From JAYGED01 sp046582565 (lineage in GTDB: Bacteria > Pseudomonadota > Alphaproteobacteria > JAAXGF01): a DNA stretch of 27,758 bases. The stretch lies in the NCBI GenBank assembly GCA_046582565.1, contig JAYGED010000029.1:1-27758 (forward strand), given 5' to 3'. Numbering within the stretch: position 1 is the first letter of the stretch; every line of letters starts with the position of its first letter. A model generated the notes under the pieces. That model was not told the origin of the DNA. It was given only the letters and a program-made list of their open reading frames with translations, and ran no database searches. Positions 9,001 to 16,528 of this stretch are shown here, one piece after another. Position numbers and translations under genes: made by a program.

Positions 9001-9601
9001 TCAGCGGATCGAAGACGCGAATGCTGTCGACCTGGTCGCCGAACATATCGATGCGATAGGGCGCCGCCGCCCCCGGCGGGAAAATATCGAGCAGCCCGCC
9101 GCGCGGCGCGTAATCGCCGGGCTCGGTCACCGTGCCTGAGCGCAGATAGCCGTTATGCTCGAGAAATCGTATCAGGCTGTCGAGAGATACCCGTCCGCGC
9201 CGGGTGATCTCCATGCGGGCGCCGGCCAGGGAAGCCCGAGGCGGTGTTCGTTGCAGGGCCGCATTGATGGTGGTGATAATCAGGCGGCCGCCCTTGCCTA
9301 GCGGTTCGAGCTGGGCGAGTCGGCTCAAAACCTCCATGCGCTGACTGACAATCGCCCCGTTGGGCGAAACCCGGTCATAGGGAAGGCAATCCCACGCCGG
9401 GAACTGAAAACAATCGATATCGGGATGAAAGAAGGCGATGGCGTCGGCCAGCCACGCCATACGGGCATCGTCTCTGGCGACATGCAGAAGCACTCGCCCC
9501 GGCGCGGCATAAACCGCATCGCCGAGGATCATGGCGTCGCGGCCCTCGGGCGCTCCCGAGATTAGAAAACGATGATTGGTCGATAGTAATTTTTTCAGCA
9601 A
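6098..9601 (-). CDS. mfd: transcription-repair coupling factor Mfd
   Basis: Mfd recognises RNA polymerase stalled at DNA lesions, pushes it off by ATP-driven translocation and recruits UvrA. The protein is 1167 residues, normal for the family. The N-terminal UvrB-like module includes FPAWDCLPYDRVSP. The RNA-polymerase-interacting domain begins near EASHLEIDDIVVHMDHGIGRF. The RecG-like motor has Walker A GDVGFGKTE (K647) and the DEEQ box at 742-745 followed by HFG, with LTATPIPRTMQMAL as motif III. Motif VI appears as QLYQLRGRIGRS. The C-terminal TRCF domain carries TPQINVGAAVLIPEDYV. It starts at ATG 9601, two bases after sdhE on the same strand, so the two are probably co-transcribed. It looks intact. 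Confidence 0.98.
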   Translation of the reverse strand: MLKKLLSTNHRFLISGAPEGRDAMILGDAVYAAPGRVLLHVARDDARMAWLADAIAFFHPDIDCFQFPAWDCLPYDRVSPNGAIVSQRMEVLSRLAQLEPLGKGGRLIITTINAALQRTPPRASLAGARMEITRRGRVSLDSLIRFLEHNGYLRSGTVTEPGDYAPRGGLLDIFPPGAAAPYRIDMFGDQVDSIRVFDPLTQRSAESVDSLMLTMVTEFRFDEASVARFREGYRELFGAMTGDDPLYEAVCAGRRHIGMEHWLPLFHDRMETLFDYVGQTPVSLDPLLDEARTSRLSDIADYYATRSKASRAKEFVEGVYRPLPPERLYLDDAEWLGLLKSRSVAEMTPFNAPGSGEMALIDAAGRPSRDFAAERADPKSSLFDGLRDYIEQEVGQGRRMVVACYSEGSRDRLAGVLADHGVEDVASPGDWAATQALSQAATALVVLGLDHGFESDGLVVLSEQDILGDRLARRPRRARRVEDFIAEASHLEIDDIVVHMDHGIGRFDGLETIELSGARHDCLRLFYDGDDKLYVPVENIEMLSRYGSSDAVVQLDRLGGVAWQARKARLKERIKEMAGELLRVAAERHLRPGDKMTPPEGLYEEFSARFPYMETEDQSRAIDDVIGDLASGRPMDRLICGDVGFGKTEVAMRAAFVAVMAGRQVAVLVPTTLLCRQHYANFMERFQGLPVRIGQLSRLVAPKQTSETKAGMESGQVDIVIGTHALLGKSIAFKHLGLLVIDEEQHFGVAHKERLKKIRSDVHVLTLTATPIPRTMQMALTGVRELSLMATPPVDRLAVRSFIMPYDAVVVREAILREHFRGGQSFFVCPRVSDIGPAAERLRELVPEVKIAIAHGQMASRELETVMNAFYDRSYDVLISTAIIESGLDIPSVNTLIVHRAHMFGLSQLYQLRGRIGRSKLRAYAYFTLPPHGGMTNAATKRLEVLHKLDSLGAGFSLASHDLDIRGAGNLLGAEQSGHIREVGLELFQHMLEEAVRTARAAGEAGDGDAEPPEAEWTPQINVGAAVLIPEDYVTDLGVRLALYRRLGMLESRAEIDGFAAELIDRFGPLPVLVENLLEVMTIKRLCRVAGVATVEAGATGAVLSFFENRFANPAGLVEFIGKQTVGTKLRADHSLLIPGDWGEAEARLKGVREILSELADVARMDG

Positions 9602-9603
9602 TT

Positions 9604-9873
9604 TCAGACTATTTTTTTATTATTGATGTTTTTTATTAACTTTAAGACATCGCTATCATGGGTGGCGGGTGGCGCCTCGCCACCACTGATCCAGCGATAG
9701 ATATCGGGATCAGGCTGGTCGATTAAAGCCTCATAACAATCGAGTTGTTGCGGCGACAGATCGCCCAGATGGCGGTCGGCGAAGCGCCCGAGCATAAGGT
9801 CGAGTTCGCGGGTGCCGCGGTGCCAGCTTCTGAAGCGCAGGCGTTTTCGGCGAATTTCGTCGGTCTCGGGCAT
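9604..9873 (-). CDS. sdhE: FAD assembly factor SdhE (succinate dehydrogenase assembly)
   Basis: An 89-residue member of the SdhE/YgfY/Sdh5 family, which helps attach FAD covalently to the flavoprotein subunit of succinate dehydrogenase. The family signature RGxxE is present as R19-G-T-R-E23 within WHRGTRELDLMLGRF. It is followed by DLSPQQLDCYEALIDQPDPDIYRWI, typical of the helical bundle. The length matches the family. It lies two bases upstream of mfd and is divergent from recG across a 69-bp gap (9874-9942) that must hold both promoters. The sdhE-mfd-recG arrangement recurs in alphaproteobacteria, from general knowledge. Confidence 0.95.
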   Translation of the reverse strand: MPETDEIRRKRLRFRSWHRGTRELDLMLGRFADRHLGDLSPQQLDCYEALIDQPDPDIYRWISGGEAPPATHDSDVLKLIKNINNKKIV

Positions 9874-9942
9874 GACTGTCCTCGGTTATTGGAATAACTT
9901 ATAGGCTGTGAGCTTGAACCTGTCAGCCTTTTGGGAGACCCC

Positions 9943-12030
9943 ATGACGGCGCGGCCGAAAATCCTGTTTCCGCTGTTTGCCGAGGTCACGGCCCTGACCG
10001 GGGTCGGTCCGCGCATCGCCAAGCAGATCGCCAAGCTGGCTGGCCCGCGCGTGGTCGATCTGCTGTGGCATCTGCCCAGCGGGCTGATCGACCGCCGCTT
10101 CTCGCCCGTTGTGGCCGAGGCGCCGGACGGCCGGATCGCCACCATCACCGTCACCGTGGATGCCCATTTCCTGCCGCCGGTCAAACGCCGGCCCTACAAG
10201 GTGCAGTGCAGCGACGAAACCGGCACCCTGCAGCTGATCTTCTTTCATGGCCGCGAAGACTACCTGAGCAAGATCCTGCCCATCGGCGAGACCCGCGTGG
10301 TCAGCGGCCGCATCGAGCATTTCGGCGGTGATATCCAGATGGCTCACCCCGATCACATTACATCGATCGAGGAACGATCCACGCTACCCGCCCTCGAGCC
10401 GGTCTATCCCCTGACCGAAGGGCTGACGCCCAAACCCCTGACCAAGGCCATCCGGGCGAGTTTGCAGCGCGCCCCCGAACTCGCCGACTGGATCGATCCG
10501 GCCTACCTCAAACAGCAGCAATGGCGGGGTTGGCGGGACGCTTTACGCGCCGCTCATGCGCCCGATAGTGAAGCGGCCCTCGATCCCACCACCAGCGACC
10601 GCGCCCGCCTCGCCTTCGATGAGCTGCTTGCCAACCAGCTCGCCATCGCCCTGGTCCGCGCCCATCAGAAACGCGCCCATGGCCGCCCGCTGACCGGTGA
10701 CGGCGGCCTGCGGCGGCGGATCACCGAGGCGCTGCCCTATAAGTTAACCGACTCCCAGGCCCGCGCCGTCGATGAGATCGCCGTCGATATGGCGACGGAC
10801 CAGCGCATGCTGCGCCTGCTCCAGGGCGATGTGGGCAGCGGTAAGACCGTGGTCGCCCTGTTCGCCATGGTTCTCGCCGTCGAGGCCGGTGTTCAGGCGG
10901 CGATCATGGCGCCGACGGAAATTCTCGCGCGCCAGCATTACGATGTGCTCGCTCCCTTGGTCGAGGCTGCGGGGATTACCATTGCGCGCCTCACCGGTCG
11001 CAACAAGGGGAAGCCCCGCGAGGCTATTCTGGCGGGCTTCGCCAGCGGCGAGACCCAAATCGCTATCGGCACCCACGCCTTGTTTCAGGATGACGTTGAA
11101 TTCCACAATCTCGGCCTCGCGGTGATCGACGAGCAACATCGCTTCGGCGTTCACCAGCGCCTAACCCTGGGCGCCAAGAGCGAGAGCGTGCATATGCTGG
11201 TGATGACGGCGACGCCGATCCCCCGCACCCTGATGCTCACCGCCTACGGCGATATGGACGTCTCCAAGCTCACCGAGAAACCCGCCGGGCGCAAGCCGAT
11301 CGATACCCGCGCCCTGCCGCTCTCGCGCCTCGACCAAGTGGTGGCGGCGGCCCAACGCGCCTTGGACGGCGGCGCCAAAGTCTATTGGGTCTGCCCGTTG
11401 GTCGAAGAATCCGAAACCCTCGACCTGGCCGCCGCCAGCGAACGCTTCGAAGCCCTAAAAGCGCTTTTCGGCGAGCGGGTCGGCCTGGTCCATGGCCGTA
11501 TGAAGGGGCCGGAGAAAGACGCGGTCATGGCGGCCTTCTCCGAAGGCTCGGTCGATCTTCTGGTGGCGACCACGGTGATCGAAGTCGGCGTCGACGTGGC
11601 CGCGGCCAGCGTTATGGTCATCGAGCATGCCGAGCGGTTCGGCCTCGCCCAACTGCATCAGCTTCGCGGACGCATCGGTCGCGGCGAGGCGGCGTCGACC
11701 TGCCTGCTGCTGTACGCCTCGCCGCTCGGCGAGACCGCGCGGGCGCGCATCGAAATACTGCGCCAGACCGACGACGGCTTCCGCATTGCCGAGGAGGATT
11801 TGCGCCTGCGTGGCGCCGGCGAGGTGTTGGGAACCCGGCAATCGGGTATGCCCGACTTCCGCCTGGCCGATCTGGCGATCCATGGCGACCTGCTGGCGGC
11901 GGCCCGCGACGACGCCCGGCTGATCCTGTCGCGCGATGCAAAACTGGAAACCCCGCGCGGAGAGGCTCTGCGAACCCTGCTCTATCTCTTCGAGCGCGAC
12001 GCCGTGGTGAAATACCTTCGTTCGGGATAG
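9943..12030 (+). CDS. recG: ATP-dependent DNA helicase RecG
   Basis: RecG remodels stalled replication forks and branched recombination intermediates. The protein is 695 residues from ATG 9943, chosen because GGGAG lies just upstream; a TTG at 9931 is in frame but has no ribosome site. The N-terminal wedge/OB domain spans roughly 50-160 (VSGRIEHFGGDIQMAHPDHI). The motor has Walker A GDVGSGKT (K301), the DEQH box at 396-399, motif III MTATPIPRTL, and QLRGRIGRG near the end of the second RecA-like domain. The C-terminal block includes RLRGAGEVLGTRQSG. It is divergent from sdhE-mfd, with an NMT1-like gene 8 bp downstream. Complete and typical. Confidence 0.98.
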   Translation: MTARPKILFPLFAEVTALTGVGPRIAKQIAKLAGPRVVDLLWHLPSGLIDRRFSPVVAEAPDGRIATITVTVDAHFLPPVKRRPYKVQCSDETGTLQLIFFHGREDYLSKILPIGETRVVSGRIEHFGGDIQMAHPDHITSIEERSTLPALEPVYPLTEGLTPKPLTKAIRASLQRAPELADWIDPAYLKQQQWRGWRDALRAAHAPDSEAALDPTTSDRARLAFDELLANQLAIALVRAHQKRAHGRPLTGDGGLRRRITEALPYKLTDSQARAVDEIAVDMATDQRMLRLLQGDVGSGKTVVALFAMVLAVEAGVQAAIMAPTEILARQHYDVLAPLVEAAGITIARLTGRNKGKPREAILAGFASGETQIAIGTHALFQDDVEFHNLGLAVIDEQHRFGVHQRLTLGAKSESVHMLVMTATPIPRTLMLTAYGDMDVSKLTEKPAGRKPIDTRALPLSRLDQVVAAAQRALDGGAKVYWVCPLVEESETLDLAAASERFEALKALFGERVGLVHGRMKGPEKDAVMAAFSEGSVDLLVATTVIEVGVDVAAASVMVIEHAERFGLAQLHQLRGRIGRGEAASTCLLLYASPLGETARARIEILRQTDDGFRIAEEDLRLRGAGEVLGTRQSGMPDFRLADLAIHGDLLAAARDDARLILSRDAKLETPRGEALRTLLYLFERDAVVKYLRSG

Positions 12031-12038
12031 GAAGTCAA

Positions 12039-12929
12039 ATGACCAGAATCAACATTCAATTCTCGCTGTTCTCGGCCTTTTACTCACCGCTCATCTCAAC
12101 CATCTCCGGCGGCTTCCTCGCGGCCGAGGGGCTGGAGGCAACCTGGTCCGAATCGCCCGCCGGCGTGGGGGCGGTTGCGGCGCTTGAGGACGGCTCGGCC
12201 CATGTTGTGCAATCCGCTATGAGCCAGAGCTTCGGCGCCCTGGCGAAGGGCGAGACGCCGAGCGCCGTCCACTTCGCCCAGATCAACGAGATGGATGGGT
12301 TCTTCATCACCGCCCGTGAGGCGGACGCTGATTTTTTGTGGGACAAGCTGGAGGGCTCCGACGCCGTGCTGTTCGGCGGCGGCCAGCCTCTGGCCATGTT
12401 CAAATACGCCTGTCACAAAGCGGGCATCGATTTCGACAGAATCAACGCTATCCATCCGGGCGGGGCCGCTGAGATCGACAAGGCCTTCCGCGACGTCCAG
12501 GGGCAATACACCCAGCAGCAGGGCCCCTACCCCCAGCAATTGCAGGCGGACGGCGTTGGCCATGTCGTCGCTCAGGTCGGGCCGCTGATCGGTGCGTGCG
12601 CATTTTCCTCCTTGGCGGCGACCCCGGAATGGCTACAGACCGACATGGCATCGGCGTTCACCCGCGCCTATGGAAGGACCCGCGCCTACATGAACGACAC
12701 CCCCGCCGCCGAGATCGCCGGCAGCGAAAAGTCGTATTTCCCCGATATCGACCTGGCGGCGCTCACCGACTGCATCGCCGCCTACCAACAGCTCGGCTGC
12801 TGGACGCCGCATATGGAGATCACGCAAGACGCCTTCGAGGCAACCCTGGATATATATCAATACAACGGCATCATTAGTGAGCGTTACGGCTACGACCAGA
12901 TCTGCGCCGCCCCGCCGGCCATCGATTGA
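12039..12929 (+). CDS. NMT1/THI5-like substrate-binding-type protein without signal peptide
   Basis: A 296-residue protein of the SsuA/THI5-like periplasmic-binding fold. Supporting features are a short N-terminal strand followed by FYSPLISTISGGFLAAEGLE, the characteristic ALEDGSAHVVQSAMSQSFGALAKGE block, and a later VLFGGGQPLAMFKYACHKAG segment. Family members usually bind small anions, pyrimidines or alkylsulfonates for an ABC importer. This one starts at ATG 12039 (AGGAAG at 12029-12034) and has no signal peptide, and no permease or ATPase gene is nearby. It may act in the cytosol, as THI5-type proteins do, or be exported by another route. It follows recG by only 8 bp, so it may be read from the recG promoter, and is convergent with the DUF502 gene. 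The ligand is unknown. Confidence 0.75.
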   Translation: MTRINIQFSLFSAFYSPLISTISGGFLAAEGLEATWSESPAGVGAVAALEDGSAHVVQSAMSQSFGALAKGETPSAVHFAQINEMDGFFITAREADADFLWDKLEGSDAVLFGGGQPLAMFKYACHKAGIDFDRINAIHPGGAAEIDKAFRDVQGQYTQQQGPYPQQLQADGVGHVVAQVGPLIGACAFSSLAATPEWLQTDMASAFTRAYGRTRAYMNDTPAAEIAGSEKSYFPDIDLAALTDCIAAYQQLGCWTPHMEITQDAFEATLDIYQYNGIISERYGYDQICAAPPAID

Positions 12930-12941
12930 AGAGAACCGGCG

Positions 12942-13700
12942 CTAACGCTCTGCCGGAGAGGTCGGCTCTTTCGGCGCGCAGGGAATCAGAGGCTTTGCCC
13001 TCTCCGCTTCGGGCCGGCTGTCGGGCGGGGTGACGACGCCGGCCGAGATCACCATCTTGACGCCCTCCTCGACGCCCATGCTGAGGAAGATGACGTCCTT
13101 TCGGGGCAGGAACAGCAAGAAGCCGGAGGTCGGATTCGGCGTGGTCGGTAGGAAGACATTGACCACTTCGTCCTCGATGATGTTCTGCACCTCGCCCTTG
13201 GTCGAGCCGGTGGCGAAGCCGATGGCCCAGATGCCCTTGCGCGGGTATTCGATCAGCACGACCTCGCGGAAGGCCTTCGATTTTTCGGCGAACACCGTCT
13301 CGAAGACCTGCTTGAGGGCCGAATAGATGGTCCGTATCACGGGCATCCGCGCGAGCAGGGATTCGCTGGCGCGCATGAACCAGCGGCCGACGAAGCCGGC
13401 GGCGAGAGCGCCGATGAGCATCAGCATCAGCACCATGACGACCAAGCCGAGGCCGGGCAGGCCGAACGGCAGATAAGTCTCGGGGTTATAATTTGGCGGA
13501 ATCAGCGGCGTGACCTGGCGATCCATGAAGGCGATGAACTGCCAGGACACATAAAGAGTGATGCTGATCGGCGCGGTGACGATGACGCCGGTCAGGAAAT
13601 AGTTCCTGAACCGCGCCGCCATGCTGCGCCGATGGACGATTATCGCGGGCTTGGGCTCCGCGTCGTCGCCGGGATTATCGTTCTTCGGAGTCTCGTTCAT
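12942..13700 (-). CDS. DUF502 family membrane protein
   Basis: A 252-residue inner-membrane protein of the DUF502 family. It has a basic N-terminal region (RRSMAARFRNYFLTG), a first membrane segment at about 35-55 (GVIVTAPISITLYVSWQFIA) and a second at about 80-104 (LGLVVMVLMLMLIGALAAGF). The family-specific cytoplasmic block follows: RMPVIRTIYSALKQVFET, EYPRKGIWAIGFATG, and NVFLPTTPNPTSGFLLFLPR. The tail is Pro- and Glu-rich. The family's function is not established; it is widespread in proteobacteria. It lies 33 bp after the dehalogenase-like gene and may be the last gene of the upstream minus-strand operon, though DUF502 genes also occur near recG and mfd in related genomes, from memory. 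Confidence 0.92.
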   Translation of the reverse strand: MNETPKNDNPGDDAEPKPAIIVHRRSMAARFRNYFLTGVIVTAPISITLYVSWQFIAFMDRQVTPLIPPNYNPETYLPFGLPGLGLVVMVLMLMLIGALAAGFVGRWFMRASESLLARMPVIRTIYSALKQVFETVFAEKSKAFREVVLIEYPRKGIWAIGFATGSTKGEVQNIIEDEVVNVFLPTTPNPTSGFLLFLPRKDVIFLSMGVEEGVKMVISAGVVTPPDSRPEAERAKPLIPCAPKEPTSPAER

Positions 13701-13733
13701 GGTCGCATCGAATAGCCCAGCGGACGCGGGGCG

Positions 13734-14606
13734 TCAATCCGTGAAGAATTTGATCAGGGCGTCGGCGGTTTCCTCGGGCTTCTCTTCAGGCAGATAATGA
13801 CCGCAATCGAGAGCCTCGCCGCGCACATCGGCGGCGCGCTCGCGCCAACAGTCGAGCAGGTCATAAAGCCGGTGCATGGCGCCGCGTTTGCCCCACAGGA
13901 CAAGCAGCGGGCAGGCGATCTTGATGTCCAGGCAGGCATCGTCATGGACCAGATCGATGGAGGCCGCCGCGCGGTAGTCTTCGCAGCTCGCATGGATCGT
14001 CGCCGGGTCGCTGAAGCATCGGAGATACTCGGCTCGCGCCTCGGGCGTGATCGCTCCCTCGGTCTGGCCCCATCGCCCGAGCAGTTGGTCGAGGTAGTAG
14101 GCCGGATCGGTGCCGATCAGGGTTTCCGGAAGATCGTAGGGCTGTATCAGGAAGAACCAGTGGTAGTAGGCGGTGGCGAAGGCCTGATCGGTGGTCGCGA
14201 AAAGCTTGTGGGTGGGCACGATATCGAGCACGGCGAGGCGCGAGACGGCGTCGCCGTGATCGAGCGCCATGCGATGAGCAACCCGCCCGCCCCGATCATG
14301 ACCGGCGACGAAGAAGCGGTCATGGCCGAGCTGGTTCATGACCTGGAGCTGATCGAGCGCCATGGCGCGTTTCGAATAACCGCCATGATCTTCGCCTCCC
14401 GGTGGCTTGGCGCTGTCGCCATAGCCGCGCAGATCGCTTGCCACCACGGTAAAGTGACGCGCCAGGCGTGGCATAATCTTGCGCCACATGGTCAAGTTCT
14501 GAGGATAACCGTGGAGCAACAGCAGAGGCGGCCCCTCGCCTCCCGTCACCAGATTGATTTCAGCGCCGTCGGTGGCAATGCGCATGGGCTTGAAGTGGTC
14601 AATCAT
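13734..14606 (-). CDS. alpha/beta hydrolase, haloacetate (fluoroacetate) dehalogenase-like
   Basis: A 290-residue alpha/beta hydrolase. Aligned from memory with the Rhodopseudomonas fluoroacetate dehalogenase RPA1163, every functional residue I can place is kept. The nucleophile is D104 in GHDRGGRV, with R105 and R108 as carboxylate binders. D128 follows in AVLDIVPT, the halide-binding H149 and W150 are in YYHWFF, Y211 is in CEDYR, and the general base H270 is in GHYLPEE. The oxyanion loop is LLLLHGYPQ. Epoxide hydrolases share the Asp nucleophile but not the HW pair or both arginines, so dehalogenase-type chemistry on a haloacid is the best guess. Its start overlaps the end of the nitrilase-family gene by 8 bp, so it is the fourth gene of a tight operon. 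Confidence 0.85.
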   Translation of the reverse strand: MIDHFKPMRIATDGAEINLVTGGEGPPLLLLHGYPQNLTMWRKIMPRLARHFTVVASDLRGYGDSAKPPGGEDHGGYSKRAMALDQLQVMNQLGHDRFFVAGHDRGGRVAHRMALDHGDAVSRLAVLDIVPTHKLFATTDQAFATAYYHWFFLIQPYDLPETLIGTDPAYYLDQLLGRWGQTEGAITPEARAEYLRCFSDPATIHASCEDYRAAASIDLVHDDACLDIKIACPLLVLWGKRGAMHRLYDLLDCWRERAADVRGEALDCGHYLPEEKPEETADALIKFFTD

Positions 14607-15378
14607 GGGCCGTCCTAAATGATTTATAATCCCGAAGAAAAGGCAGGCGCTGGCGAATGGCGGGTAAGGTTGATATGTCGATATCCGCGGTGATCACTGT
14701 CTCGCCGCTGCCGGCCCGCGCCATGTCCTCGCCCAGGGGCGAGATGATCACGCTGTCGCCGATATAGTTCATGGCGCCCTCCGTGCCCGCATGGTTGGCA
14801 TAGGCGAGAAACACCCCGCTCTCGAACGCCCTGGCCCGCATGACCTGGCGCGAGACGACGCGCCAATCGATGCCGAGAGCGGTCGGCACGATGACCAGGT
14901 CGGCGCCGGCAATGGCGCAGGCGCGCACCGCTTCGGGGAATTCCGCTTCATAGCAGATCAGAATCCCCGCCTTGAGGCCGCTATCGAGGGTGAAGATCGA
15001 TGCCTCGGAGCCGACCGTAAACAGGCTTTCCTCATAGGGTGTGGGCAAGGCCCGCTTGCGATGGTTGATCCGCTTATCGCCGGATTTGGAGATATAGAGC
15101 GCCGCATTATAGAGCTTGCCGTCGGCCGATTCCGGATAGCCGTAGACCAGTGCCACACCATGGTTGCGCGCGATTGCCGCCGCCGCCTGGGACGATGGGC
15201 CATCGCTCGTCTCGGCCCACTTGGCGATCAAGTCAGGGTCGGCAAAGCCCGAGAGAAACAGCTCCGGGCAGATCATCAGATCGAGGTCTTGCTGGGCTTC
15301 AAGCGCGGCGTCCAATCTGGCGAGACGCTCATTCGGTGTCGACGGGGCCGCTTCCGGTTGGAATATGCCGACCTTCAT
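14599..15378 (-). CDS. carbon-nitrogen hydrolase (nitrilase superfamily)
   Basis: A 259-residue nitrilase-superfamily amidase. The catalytic triad is visible: E39 in MICPELFLSG, K108 in INHRKRALPT, and the nucleophile C142 in ILICYEAEFPE. An additional structural glutamate lies in YEESLF (about 116-117). The length is typical of aliphatic amidase, omega-amidase or N-carbamoylase branches. It should hydrolyse a carboxamide or carbamoyl group to acid plus ammonia in the cytosol. The start ATG overlaps the end of the M24 gene by 4 bp, and its own end overlaps the dehalogenase-like gene, so translation is probably coupled. The substrate is not evident; the context suggests a step in breakdown of a nitrogen-containing small molecule. 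Confidence 0.9.
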   Translation of the reverse strand: MKVGIFQPEAAPSTPNERLARLDAALEAQQDLDLMICPELFLSGFADPDLIAKWAETSDGPSSQAAAAIARNHGVALVYGYPESADGKLYNAALYISKSGDKRINHRKRALPTPYEESLFTVGSEASIFTLDSGLKAGILICYEAEFPEAVRACAIAGADLVIVPTALGIDWRVVSRQVMRARAFESGVFLAYANHAGTEGAMNYIGDSVIISPLGEDMARAGSGETVITADIDISTLPAIRQRLPFLRDYKSFRTAHD

Positions 15379-16526
15379 ACAACAATCAGTTCGCGGGGAT
15401 AGCTAGTCAAATAATCACAGCCGTTCTCGGTCACGACGATGGAATCGCCGATGCGGCCGCCGCAGACCCCATCGACAGAAATACCGCCATCGACCGCGAA
15501 GGTCATACCCGGCTGCAAAATGGTCTCATCGCCGGCCTTCATTTCCGGCGCTTCCAGATAGGACATGCCGATGGACCGTCCGGTTCGATAACCGGTGGCG
15601 TAGCCGCGCTCGCCATAAACCACGTCGGCGGCGGCGGCGATATCTTCGGCCTTCACGCCGGGTCGGATCGCAGCCACGGCGGCGGCCTGAGCAGCGATTG
15701 CAGCCTCCTGGACCCGCGCCGCCTCATCATCGACCTCGCCGATAAAAAACATGCGATCGAAGCCGAGCTTATAGAGCTTGAACTGGGCCATATTGCAAAA
15801 GCAGAAATAGACCGGATCGCCGCGCTCATACAGCTTCACGCTGGCGCGGCGATGAACCATGGAGGTATCTCTGCCGCTTTGCAGAACCTGTAGATTATGG
15901 ATCATCGGCGAGATGAAGGCGTCCCAACCTTTACTCGTGAGAAACCCCGCCGCCTTACGGGTGCCGGCGTTGATTACCGCAAGCGCTGATTCATACTCCG
16001 GCGCGCCCTCGGCGAGTGAGCCTTCGGCCGCCGCCATCATGGCCCCCGCTATCTCGCCGGCCTTGGTCATGACGGCGATTTCCTCAGGCGATTTGATCAT
16101 CCGCATGGCGCCGATCAGGGGTGCGATGTCTTTCAAGGGGACGGCAGGATAGCGCTCGTCGAAAAAATTCCGAACCAGGGCCGGAAGGAGATTACGTTCC
16201 GCCCAGATCGCGGCGGGAGAATCGCCGATCACCTCTCCCAGCACTGCCGCCCAGCCGCGTTGACCGGCATCTTCCCAGCCCCGCACATCCTCGACCCAGG
16301 TCATGGCGCCGACCATTTCACTTTCCATGCAGGGCGTGACCACGACCGGCGCGCCGTCGGCGGGCAGGACCAGGAAAGTCGGGCGGCCAAATTCCATCCC
16401 GAGATAGCCCCAAAAGCCCGCGAAATAAGCGATGGAACTTTCATCGGACAGGATGGCCAGATCGACGCCTTCCGCTTGCATACGCGCCTGAAAGCGCGCC
16501 GTCCGCGCCCTCGCCTGGTCGATCAT
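15375..16526 (-). CDS. M24-family creatinase-like hydrolase lacking metal ligands
   Basis: A 383-residue pita-bread-fold protein with an N-terminal creatinase domain (about 1-130) and a C-terminal M24 domain (about 150-383). In metal-dependent aminopeptidases five ligands D, D, H, E and E are invariant. Here the equivalent places read C242 (in VYFCFCN), G255, R317 (in TGRSIG), D346 (in TFAVDGGI) and G360 (in GGRIGDS), so none is conserved. Creatinase and related C-N hydrolases use this fold without metal, so I favour a creatinase-like amidinohydrolase or amidohydrolase over Xaa-Pro aminopeptidase. Ectoine hydrolase DoeA belongs to the same superfamily, but the rest of the doe cluster is absent. 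It starts two bases after the HD-domain gene and overlaps the nitrilase-family gene by 4 bp. Confidence 0.85.
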   Translation of the reverse strand: MIDQARARTARFQARMQAEGVDLAILSDESSIAYFAGFWGYLGMEFGRPTFLVLPADGAPVVVTPCMESEMVGAMTWVEDVRGWEDAGQRGWAAVLGEVIGDSPAAIWAERNLLPALVRNFFDERYPAVPLKDIAPLIGAMRMIKSPEEIAVMTKAGEIAGAMMAAAEGSLAEGAPEYESALAVINAGTRKAAGFLTSKGWDAFISPMIHNLQVLQSGRDTSMVHRRASVKLYERGDPVYFCFCNMAQFKLYKLGFDRMFFIGEVDDEAARVQEAAIAAQAAAVAAIRPGVKAEDIAAAADVVYGERGYATGYRTGRSIGMSYLEAPEMKAGDETILQPGMTFAVDGGISVDGVCGGRIGDSIVVTENGCDYLTSYPRELIVV

Positions 16527-16528
16527 GG

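Noticed and set aside
7517..9139. 540-codon plus-strand open frame
   Set aside because: It lies wholly antisense to mfd, is rich in His, Ala, Gly and Arg as expected from the opposite strand of high-GC coding DNA, and shows no domain.
11385..12038. Upstream extension of the NMT1-like frame
   Set aside because: It overlaps recG in another frame and reads as Arg/Pro-rich out-of-frame translation; the ATG at 12039 has a ribosome site.
13797..15402. Long plus-strand frames (273 and 203 codons) across the hydrolase genes
   Set aside because: Antisense shadows; the minus-strand genes show full catalytic motifs and coupled overlaps.
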